Part shown: piece by piece, positions 24,247-31,542 of the stretch | How positions within the stretch are numbered: the stretch's first letter is position 1 | Layout: the number at the start of each line of letters is the position of its first letter | From: a bacterium | GTDB lineage: Bacteria > Spirochaetota > UBA4802 > UBA5550 | Reading direction: 5' to 3' | Assembly (NCBI GenBank): GCA_024224995.1 | Contig: JAAENB010000714.1 | Location: 1-49,517, forward strand | Length of the DNA stretch: 49,517 bases | The notes under the pieces: model-generated | The model's database searches: none | Told to the model about the DNA's origin: nothing | What the model saw: only the letters and a program-made list of their open reading frames with translations | Translations under genes and position numbers: made by a program

Positions 24247-25965
24247 TTACTTCAAACGAATTACCGCTTTCTCCTCCAGGAGATATTTTTGTGTTTTCAG
24301 ATCGTAAACCGAAGAGCAGAGCCATTTATCATCATTTATCATAAAAGAAATTTCAATGCGTGCTCTTCTTTCCGAAGGATAATGAGGCGGATTGAGATAG
24401 CCCAGCGTGGGGTCCGATTCATTAAGCGGAATAATCAGGGCGTTCTCGTCTCCGCCTTCTTTTAATAAATGAAGATCCCCTTTCTCATCCCATACGAATT
24501 CCTGGTCAAAAGAATGCTTTTTCCCGATCTCGCAAATTATAAGTTTAAATATATTTTCCGGTTCTCCAAGGGCACAGGTGGGCGATAAATGCCTTTTCCA
24601 GAAATCTTTGGGCGTGGGGAACATGGTTCCTTTGGGCACAATTACATTGTACTCCGGGTCCAGCGTCGTTTTATTATACGTTACAAAAGCATAATCATGA
24701 GTAATCAAGTCCGATTTTTGAAAACGGTTTGCCGCGAATGCGGCAGCGCCAAAGGCTACAGCATTAAAGGGCTGCCACGCGCGAACCCGGTCCCTGCTGA
24801 ATTTTTTCTCAACCTGGGAATAGATATTCGGCAGAAGGGTAGAGCCGCCCACCATAAGGACTTCATCGATATGCTCTTTTTTTATCCCTTTGGTCTTTGC
24901 CGACTGGAGCAGATTGTTAAGCAGATTCCCGAATATGGAAAAGAGACCTTTTTTTTCCAGCAAAGCCAGAAGGTCTTTTTTGGTAAAATCTATCGGTTTT
25001 TTTAAATTCTCTCTTTCTCCCCTGAGATTGCCCGGGATCTGCCGGACGAAATTGTCCATCATCCTGGAAGGCATGAGGTAAAAGGTTTCTTTGTCCTGGA
25101 AGAACAGTGTTTCCTTTAAGCGGCATGCTTCGTCAAGGAGCATCCGGTACCACCAGCTGCTCTGTTTATCTGTAGAAAGGAGCTCAAAGTCATATGAATA
25201 TTTGGAGCAAATTTCCTCCACAATCCAGGCGTCAATTACGTTGCCCCCAATGGGAACTCCTTCTTTCGCAATGACTTCACAGGAACCCCTTTCACTGGTT
25301 TTCTGCTCGGTTTTAATAAGAGCCATATCCAGGGTTCCGCCGCCAAAGTCGATAACCAGGAGCACTTTGGGATCATCAAGGGAAAGGCCGTAACCCAGTG
25401 CCGCGGCAACAGGCTCGTCAATGGTCTTGACCTTGCTCACTTTTAAATTTGACGCGATTCTTCTTAATTTGGCACGGTATACTTCATAAAAATCAACAGG
25501 AACACAAAAGGTCACATGGCTGATCTGTGTTTTGGTACGGAGCCGCACTTTCCGCACCAGGGCTTTTAGAAAAACCCGGGTTACCTCTTCCGCAGTGTAA
25601 TTCCATTTTCCCAGTTTGCCAATAAACTGGTAGCTGTTTCTTCCGAGATGGGACTTGAAATTGGTTATAAATGAGGGGCTGTAGGCGCCCCCGTCTTTTG
25701 CAAGGGCTTCCATACCAATGAGTCCGCCGGTTTTTCGTTTTAGTTTTTTAAACAGGAACTTAAAAGGAAAACGAAGTATTTTTTCCGGCGGCAATAAGTA
25801 AAGACATGACGGAACAGTATATGAATCGTCCAATTCCTTGTTTTTTGTTGTATTCCGGCATACCGATTCGAGATTGATGATTTCGGGACCATCCAGCTCG
25901 TCATTCCAGCGCGCGACTACGGAATTTGTTGTTCCAAGATCAATGGCAATATGTGATTTTTTCAT
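24247..25965 (-). CDS. Hsp70-family protein (DnaK-like, non-canonical)
   Basis: The 572-residue protein has phosphate-1 motif AIDLGTTNSVVARW (residues 7-20), phosphate-2 motif VIDFGGGTLDMALIK (about 210) and the adenosine motif VLMVGGSTLLPNI (about 370), so the ATPase domain is complete. The remaining about 170 residues are shorter than and unlike a DnaK substrate-binding domain, and the EEVD-type or disordered tail is absent. It is an accessory Hsp70 rather than the housekeeping chaperone; no dnaJ or grpE is nearby. Its stop lies two bases from the convergent GHKL/nuclease gene. A promoter with an inverted repeat precedes it (26004-26035). Confidence 0.88.
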   Translation of the reverse strand: MKKSHIAIDLGTTNSVVARWNDELDGPEIINLESVCRNTTKNKELDDSYTVPSCLYLLPPEKILRFPFKFLFKKLKRKTGGLIGMEALAKDGGAYSPSFITNFKSHLGRNSYQFIGKLGKWNYTAEEVTRVFLKALVRKVRLRTKTQISHVTFCVPVDFYEVYRAKLRRIASNLKVSKVKTIDEPVAAALGYGLSLDDPKVLLVIDFGGGTLDMALIKTEQKTSERGSCEVIAKEGVPIGGNVIDAWIVEEICSKYSYDFELLSTDKQSSWWYRMLLDEACRLKETLFFQDKETFYLMPSRMMDNFVRQIPGNLRGERENLKKPIDFTKKDLLALLEKKGLFSIFGNLLNNLLQSAKTKGIKKEHIDEVLMVGGSTLLPNIYSQVEKKFSRDRVRAWQPFNAVAFGAAAFAANRFQKSDLITHDYAFVTYNKTTLDPEYNVIVPKGTMFPTPKDFWKRHLSPTCALGEPENIFKLIICEIGKKHSFDQEFVWDEKGDLHLLKEGGDENALIIPLNESDPTLGYLNPPHYPSERRARIEISFMINDDKWLCSSVYDLKTQKYLLEEKAVIRLK

Positions 25966-26003
25966 GATGGTTTATGCTTCTTCTAATTTTTATATAAATT
26001 TTT

Positions 26004-26035
26004 ACACAATCTCCGTGAAATTGTGTGATTGTCAA
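26004..26035 (-). promoter_or_regulatory. -35 box with inverted-repeat operator upstream of the Hsp70-like gene
   Basis: On the minus strand a consensus TTGACA (26035-26030) is followed by the inverted repeat ACACAAT-N9-ATTGTGT (plus-strand positions 26004-26010 and 26020-26026). The 9-base spacing recalls the CIRCE element of heat-shock genes, but the arm sequence is different. No strong -10 box is evident. Confidence 0.4.
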
Positions 26036-26255
26036 CTGTTTCGGGATTATTTTATATAATATATAACAAAAGTTAAAATTTGTCAAGCCTTGAGGTGACC
26101 TGAGAGATCGGGAGCAGCATTTTTATCTCCGTACCCGATATATTTATTTTGTGCAGTATCGTATGAAAAAGTGTAAATCAAATTATTTTTTTCTTGACTA
26201 AACAAATGTTTGTGTAATGATGGTTGAAAAATACGTTACAGGTTGTTTGTGCTTA

Positions 26256-27584
26256 ATGATAAAAATATGTCATGAAATAAGAGATCCGATCCATGTGTTT
26301 ATCCGTCTTGACTATCAGGAACGAAAGGTCTTAAATTCAAGGCCATTCCAGAGGCTTCGTTATATCCATCAACTTGCTTTAACATATCTCGTATATCCAG
26401 GCGCAACGCATCGGCGTTTTGAGCATTCTCTCGGTGTAATGGAACTAGCTTCAAGAGTTTTTGATATTGTAACCAATCCAAATAATGTTACGGATAAAGT
26501 TAAAGAAATTCTGCCTCAAATAAATAATATGGATGAACAAAGGTATTGGCGCAGAGTTCTTCGAATGGCGGCCCTATGCCATGATATCGGGCATTTACCG
26601 TTTTCTCACGCAGCAGAAAGAGAACTTTTTCCCGAGGGCTGGGACCATGAACGAATGACCAGAGAGTTGATCCTGTCAGATGAGATGAGAGCCATCTGGG
26701 ATGATATAACACCTCCTTTAAAGCTGGAGCATATTGTCAAACTGGCTTTAGGGCAAAAGAAGGAGAAAAATGTAAGTTTCAATGATTGGGAAAACATACT
26801 TTCCGAGATAATTGTTGGAGACTCTTTTGGGGTAGATCGTATTGATTACCTGCTCAGGGATTCCTATCATACCGGTGTTGCTTATGGCAGGTTTGATCAT
26901 CACCGTCTAATTGATACGCTGAGGATTTTACCACAACCGTCTTATGGGAAAGATGATGACAGCTCTATGGAGCCTTCTCTCGGTATTGAAGAAGGAGGGA
27001 TTCATTCCTCCGAAGCATTATCATTAGCCCGTTATTTCATGTATACGCAAGTATACTTTCATCATGTCAGGCGCATATATGATATTCATCTGAGGGATTT
27101 TTTGCTGGATTGGCTTGAAGGCGAAAAATATCCCACAAGTATTGACGCTTTTTTACAATTAACCGACAACGAGATAACAAGTTCGCTTCGCTCGGCATGT
27201 TCCAATCAGGATGCTCCCGGTCGTATACATGCGGAACGAATTATTAACAGAGAACATTTTAAAAGGTTATATTCCCGAATTCCAGGTGATATGCGGAGAA
27301 ATCCGGAAGCTCCGGAATTAATTAAAGACGCGGTTGTACAGGAATTCGGAGAAGAAAAAGTCCGTTTTGACAAATATCCCGGGAAAAAAGGCAGTATTGA
27401 TTACCCGGTCTTATTAAGCGATGGAAGTGTGGAGTCTTCACTGCAAGTATCCAGAGCACTCAATCATATACCGTCAGTGGCAGTTGATTATATTTTTGTT
27501 GATAGTGACATTATGGATACTGCAAAAAAATGGCTTGAAAAGCATAAAGACAATATTATCAAACCTCAGGGGGAGAAAAAATAA
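26256..27584 (+). CDS. HD-domain phosphohydrolase (YwfO/YdhJ-like)
   Basis: The protein has about 442 residues from the ATG at 26256; an ATG at 26217 would add 13 residues not typical of the family and overlap the likely promoter. The family opening is HEIRDPIHVFIRLDYQE. The HD metal site is formed by FEHSLGVMELA, CHDIGHLPFSHAAE and, further on, GVDRIDYLLRD. Relatives are metal-dependent nucleotide phosphohydrolases, including dNTPases. The stop overlaps the start of the YwgA-like gene (TAATG). In Bacillus, ywfO and ywgA are also neighbours, so the pair is a conserved module. Within this accessory stretch it could act in nucleotide-based defence, which is inference. Confidence 0.88.
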   Translation: MIKICHEIRDPIHVFIRLDYQERKVLNSRPFQRLRYIHQLALTYLVYPGATHRRFEHSLGVMELASRVFDIVTNPNNVTDKVKEILPQINNMDEQRYWRRVLRMAALCHDIGHLPFSHAAERELFPEGWDHERMTRELILSDEMRAIWDDITPPLKLEHIVKLALGQKKEKNVSFNDWENILSEIIVGDSFGVDRIDYLLRDSYHTGVAYGRFDHHRLIDTLRILPQPSYGKDDDSSMEPSLGIEEGGIHSSEALSLARYFMYTQVYFHHVRRIYDIHLRDFLLDWLEGEKYPTSIDAFLQLTDNEITSSLRSACSNQDAPGRIHAERIINREHFKRLYSRIPGDMRRNPEAPELIKDAVVQEFGEEKVRFDKYPGKKGSIDYPVLLSDGSVESSLQVSRALNHIPSVAVDYIFVDSDIMDTAKKWLEKHKDNIIKPQGEKK

Positions 27585-28141
27585 TGGAATATATACAAAA
27601 AAGGGCTTTAACATTAACATTAATGACGGCACTCAAGGAAAATGGCAGTTGGTGCGGTGAAACCCATATTCAAAAAGCGATGTATTGTATGCAGAAAATC
27701 ATGGAGTTGCCTACTGATTTTGAATTTGTTCTATATAAACATGGCCCATTTTCATTTGATTTGAGCGATGAAATTGGCGCATTACAAGCTGATGAATTAT
27801 TGGAAATTAATATAAGCACCTATCCCTATGGCCCTTCTCTGGTTGTTACGAAATATGGTGAAACCTTGATGGAAAGGTTTTCCAAAACCATAGGGCTTTA
27901 CACTAATAAAATTAATTATATCGCCGAAAAGCTTGGATCAAAAGGGGTTGCCGTGCTTGAAAGACTTACAACAGCATTGTATGTAACATCAGAAAATAAT
28001 TTTTCCGGCGTGGAAGAAAGAGTTGAAAGGATCCATCAACTGAAACCCCATGTATCTAAATATAAGGCAAAAATTGCTGTTGAGGAAATTGACCTGATTT
28101 TGGAAGAATCAAAAAGCATTGAAGCTCACCCGGTTGGTTAA
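27584..28141 (+). CDS. YwgA-like partner of the HD phosphohydrolase
   Basis: The 185-residue helical protein has no membrane segment. The N-terminal segment WCGETHIQKAMYCMQ followed by FEFVLYKHGPFSFDLSDEI is characteristic of YwgA-type proteins, which resemble the SocA/Panacea antitoxin-like fold. A charged C-terminal helix follows. Its ATG overlaps the previous stop, and GGGGGAG lies just upstream, so the two proteins are made together. By analogy it may control or inhibit the HD enzyme. Confidence 0.75.
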   Translation: MEYIQKRALTLTLMTALKENGSWCGETHIQKAMYCMQKIMELPTDFEFVLYKHGPFSFDLSDEIGALQADELLEINISTYPYGPSLVVTKYGETLMERFSKTIGLYTNKINYIAEKLGSKGVAVLERLTTALYVTSENNFSGVEERVERIHQLKPHVSKYKAKIAVEEIDLILEESKSIEAHPVG

Positions 28142-28179
28142 ATAATAAATCCCGAACCTGTTTCTTGTATTTTTGTTAA

Positions 28180-29409
28180 TTATTTTAGCTCTTCAGACTT
28201 TTCCTTATGAAGACTCAATGAGCCTTCTTCGGCTTCTATCATCATGCTGAGAGCACCGTCTGTTTCAACAGGATCCTCAACGGAGAGCCAGCCTTTTTCT
28301 ACGTCTCCAAGGCGGGATTGGATCTGTTCTATGGCTTTCCGGACAGCGCTTGAAATGGTGAGATTCAATGATTTTTTTGGCAGGGCATGGAGCTGTTCAA
28401 TTTGTTCTATTCCGCCGCATTGTCCCAGGGTTTCAATAATACGAAGCTGTATCTCTAAATTGCTAGTGTTTTTGAGTATCTCTTGTAAGAGCGGAATACA
28501 TTTTTCATACGGATTTTCTTTGTGATATTCTATTACTTTTAGAAGCAATTCTTCGGAAAGCTCAGTATAGGATTCCAGCAGGGAATAAATATGTTCAAAT
28601 CTTTCGGGACCCGTATGGCAGGCAGCTTCAAAACGGACCTCCGGGTTGAGGTGAGCAGCCAGTTTATTAAAGACCGGTATTATCGTTTTGTTTCGGGGAT
28701 AGAACTTTGCTGCGAACCGTATGTTTTTTATCAGTACGGAAGGCGTTTCTTCAACCTTAAGATTATGGATAAAGGTCTTTTTGACTCCTTTTTTATGTGT
28801 CTCATAGATATTTCTGCTGATTGCCAGAGCTGACTCAATGGAGGAAATCATTAATTCCGCATTTGCCCATGATATGGCCAGGACCATTTTTATTCCGGAA
28901 TGGGTAATCTCCAGTCCGGACATTTTCCGCTCCAGTTCTAAAATTATTGCACGCACTTCATTGTTAAAAAATAGGATAATATGGAACTGTTCTTCTGCTT
29001 GAATCTGCATCTTTTCGTCAAAGAGATTATCTCCTATTAAAATATCATCAACCCCAATAATCTTGTTCATCCGGGTCAGGGTTGTTTCTTTGTCAACAGA
29101 GAAGGTTTTTTTGAATTTCCGCCGGTGTTTAACACTCATTTGGATATAACCTTTATTCATTCCGGATTGCAGCTTAACGGAAACCTCATGTCCCTTTATC
29201 ATTCCGTTCAAGAAAGGGGAGCTGACACTATTTCCCCTGAAGTGTGATAAATTCAGAGCCTCACCCGGCAGGCTAAAGAGTCTGTTAAGTTTATTGTTTC
29301 TTTTGTATCTCAGGGGGATTCTCATTTCCTCATTGGAGTGCCAGTGCAGAAATGCGACATACAAGGGGATGAAAATTGAAATACTTATAACTATTATTAA
29401 TGCTTGCAT
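28180..29409 (-). CDS. Membrane-anchored HEAT-like repeat protein
   Basis: The 409-residue protein has an N-terminal membrane helix (about 3-22, LIIVISISIFIPLYVAFLHW). A beta-containing region to about residue 200 is followed by helical repeats (about 245-370) such as EIQLRIIETLGQCGGIEQIE, and an acidic tail ends EKSEELK. HEAT-like arrays bind proteins. A decayed duplicate of its C-terminal third lies immediately upstream at 29465-29900. No clear ribosome binding site; the gene is preceded by an A+T-rich stretch. Function unknown. Confidence 0.75.
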   Translation of the reverse strand: MQALIIVISISIFIPLYVAFLHWHSNEEMRIPLRYKRNNKLNRLFSLPGEALNLSHFRGNSVSSPFLNGMIKGHEVSVKLQSGMNKGYIQMSVKHRRKFKKTFSVDKETTLTRMNKIIGVDDILIGDNLFDEKMQIQAEEQFHIILFFNNEVRAIILELERKMSGLEITHSGIKMVLAISWANAELMISSIESALAISRNIYETHKKGVKKTFIHNLKVEETPSVLIKNIRFAAKFYPRNKTIIPVFNKLAAHLNPEVRFEAACHTGPERFEHIYSLLESYTELSEELLLKVIEYHKENPYEKCIPLLQEILKNTSNLEIQLRIIETLGQCGGIEQIEQLHALPKKSLNLTISSAVRKAIEQIQSRLGDVEKGWLSVEDPVETDGALSMMIEAEEGSLSLHKEKSEELK

Positions 29410-29464
29410 ATTAGTGTATTATTTTATAGATATAAAAATGTCAACTTCTTATTGGAATTATCTT

Positions 29465-29900
29465 TTATGAGGGCTTTTTCTTATGGATACTCAATGAGCC
29501 TTTTTCCGCTTCATTTGCCATACTGAGACCGCCGTCTGTTTCAGTTAGCTCCTCAACAGACAGCCAGCCTTTTTCCACGTCTCCCAGGCGGGACTGGATC
29601 TGTTGTATGGTTTCCCGGACTGCAGTTTTTATAATGGGATTCAAAGATTTTTTCCCCAGGGTATGGAGCTCTTCAATTTGTTCTATTCCGCCGCAGCGTC
29701 CCAGGGTTTCTATAATATGAAGTTGTATCTCCATTTTCTCTGTGCTGTACTGATCCAGCATAAATGAATTTAATTTCTGATCGGCGAATTTTTCAAAATA
29801 ATCTAATATTTCTGCCTTTATTTCATTGTGTTCTACACTGCTGAACCTGCTGTCAAGAATATTCCGGCATGCGTTTTTTAGTTGAATTATAACTGTTAGT
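29465..29900 (-). pseudogene. Truncated duplicate of the HEAT-like protein's C-terminus
   Basis: An open frame from the ATG at 29761 would give 98 residues, nearly identical in plan to the end of the 28180 protein: EIQLHIIETLGRCGGIEQIE against EIQLRIIETLGQCGGIEQIE, then QIQSRLGDVEKGWLSVE in both. Weak similarity continues upstream of that ATG in the same frame (ILDYFEKFADQKLNS against VIEYHKENPYEKCIP) to about 29900, with no start codon. It is therefore best read as the remnant of a tandem duplication that lost its N-terminal two thirds; expression of the 98-residue part cannot be excluded. Confidence 0.75.
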
Positions 29901-29917
29901 AAAATAAAATGTACTAA
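29882..29917 (+). promoter_or_regulatory. dinB promoter with inverted repeat over the -10 box
   Basis: TTGAAT (29882-29887), 17-base spacer, TAAAAT (29905-29910). The -10 box lies between the arms TTAGTA (29896-29901) and TACTAA (29912-29917), the position expected of a repressor operator such as an SOS box, although it does not match a LexA site I know. Confidence 0.5.
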
Positions 29918-29943
29918 ACAAGAATAAAGGGGTTTGCTTAGCT

Positions 29944-31017
29944 ATCCGTAAAATAATACACATAGACATGGACGCTTTCTACGCTTCAGTGGAGCAGCGG
30001 GACAACCCGGAGCTGAAAGGGAAGCCGGTAATCGTGGGAGGAAACCCCAACAGCCGGGGAGTTGTTGCCGCCTGTTCTTATGAGGCACGGAAGTTCGGTA
30101 TCCATTCCGCCATGGCCAGCAGCAGGGCATACCAGCTTTGTCCGAAAGCGGTATTTGTACGTCCTCGTTTTGAAGCGTACAAGGAGGTATCACAGCAAAT
30201 ACGGGAAATATTTCATGAATATACCGACCTGGTGGAGCCTCTTTCCCTTGATGAGGCATTCCTGGATGTAAGCGAAAACAAAATGAATATGGCATCTGCA
30301 ACACAAATCGCCGAGGAAATTCGCAAAAAGATATTTGAACGGACAGAGCTCACTGCCTCAGCCGGAGTCTCCTTTAATAAATTTCTGGCCAAAGTGGCCT
30401 CCGATTTTAACAAGCCCAATGGGATTACGGTTATAATTCCTGAAAAGGCAGACGCGTTTATAGATTCTTTGCCAATAGGGAAATTTTTCGGGGTGGGCAA
30501 GGTTACGGAAAAGAAGATGGTAGAGATGGGCATTACCAGGGGAAAAGATATAAAAGCGCTCTCAAAAGAGCGGCTCATGGCGATTTTTGGTAAACAGGGA
30601 GCCTATTATTATGCCATATCTCATGGGTTGGATAACCGGCCCGTAGAGCCGAACAGGATACGGAAATCCATAGGGAAAGAGACAACTCTGAAAGAAGATA
30701 TAGTCGATATGGACCGGATGACGGATATCCTGGAGACCATAGCCTGTAAAATAGAAGACCTGCTGGAAAAAAGTGAAACAAAGGGATATACTATCACCCT
30801 GAAGGTTAAATATTTTGATTTTCAGAGAATAACCCGGAGCATCACCCTGGCTGAGCCGGTATTCGAAGCCTCTGTAATAGTGACCCATGTGAAAGAGCTT
30901 CTTGAAAAGACAGAAGCCGGCAGTAAAAAAATACGGCTACTTGGAATTACCATCTCTAATTTTGAAGGAGAAGAGGAAGAACCGGGAGAGGATATCCAGC
31001 TGCGCTTCCCTTTTTAG
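29944..31017 (+). CDS. dinB: DNA polymerase IV, apparently with an ATC start codon
   Basis: The Y-family polymerase is about 357 residues long. The frame reads RKIIHIDMDAFYASVEQ, the standard DinB N-terminus. The first ATG in frame (29968) would remove the strand with the first catalytic Asp (the one in HID). No ATG, GTG or TTG occurs in frame between the upstream TAA (29905) and 29968; an ATC at 29944 occupies the position of the initiator Met, with AAAGGGG at 29926-29932. The other catalytic acids are in LSLDEAF, and the C-terminus QLRFPF is a beta-clamp-binding motif. It performs translesion synthesis. The non-standard start could be real, as in AUU-started infC, or a sequencing error. Confidence 0.9.
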   Translation: MRKIIHIDMDAFYASVEQRDNPELKGKPVIVGGNPNSRGVVAACSYEARKFGIHSAMASSRAYQLCPKAVFVRPRFEAYKEVSQQIREIFHEYTDLVEPLSLDEAFLDVSENKMNMASATQIAEEIRKKIFERTELTASAGVSFNKFLAKVASDFNKPNGITVIIPEKADAFIDSLPIGKFFGVGKVTEKKMVEMGITRGKDIKALSKERLMAIFGKQGAYYYAISHGLDNRPVEPNRIRKSIGKETTLKEDIVDMDRMTDILETIACKIEDLLEKSETKGYTITLKVKYFDFQRITRSITLAEPVFEASVIVTHVKELLEKTEAGSKKIRLLGITISNFEGEEEEPGEDIQLRFPF

Positions 31018-31129
31018 CGGTAGCAGTCTAATCTTTTAGGGTGCGTTCGGAAATTAGTCCCTGCTTTCCTTTTTAAGAATATAAAAAAATCAATTGACCG
31101 TATTTCCCTGTTTAAAGTATAATATTTAT

Positions 31130-31400
31130 TTAGTTAAGAGTGCTGACCCTGTGGTCGCGTCTTAATATAAGGCATAGTTTACATTCCGAATTACGTTTTT
31201 CGGTATATTGAGACACGACCGAACCAGTATAGCAGGGAAAAAATACGTCAGAAACTAAATAATATTGCGAGCTGCATCCGGCTTGAAAGTATGGGCTCTT
31301 TGGGGTGTGAGGACTGTTTGAGCAACGCGAGTTCCGCAGCAATCCAAAGAGCCCATACTTTCAAGCCCGCGCACAAGCAAATTTTAGTTTCTTAAGAGCA
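31130..31400 (+). repeat. Composite palindromic element with two hairpins
   Basis: Hairpin 1 (31153-31169 with 31204-31220, 15 of 17 paired) has no inserted cassette: ATTCCGAATTACGTTTTTCG lies within it. A link similar to the other copies (AGCAGGGAAAAAATA, CAGAAACTAAATA, TTGCGAGCTGCATC) leads to hairpin 2: perfect 24-bp arms 31280-31303 and 31344-31367 around a 40-nt loop (31304-31343) starting GGTGTGAGGACTGTTTGAGC. The right flank is GCGCACAAGCAAATTTTAG and TTTCTTAAGAGCA. It fills most of the 525-base gap between dinB and the GGDEF/EAL gene. Confidence 0.9.
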
Positions 31401-31530
31401 CCTGACCCTGCGAAGCAGGGAAAAAATAGATCAGAAACTGATTAGAAAGAGGATTGGGAATAAAAAGAGACCGGTTGCCGGAACTCTGTCAACTGCCAAC
31501 CGTCAACTGATTCCAGTTTCTTAAGAGCAA
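31401..31530 (+). repeat. Partial element copy before the GGDEF/EAL gene
   Basis: CTGACCCTG also occurs before the composite element (31143-31151). CCCTGC-gaa-GCAGGG forms a small hairpin (31406-31420), then AAAAAATAGATCAGAAACT repeats the link segment of the full copies. The end AGTTTCTTAAGAGCA (about 31515-31529) repeats the element's right boundary and runs into the next gene's ribosome binding site. Confidence 0.65.
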
Positions 31531-31542
31531 GGAGGAATTGCT

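Noticed and set aside
29465..29761. The 98-codon frame as a genuine separate gene
   Set aside because: It lacks the N-terminal anchor of its paralogue, and homology continues upstream of its only ATG without a start, so decay is the simpler explanation.
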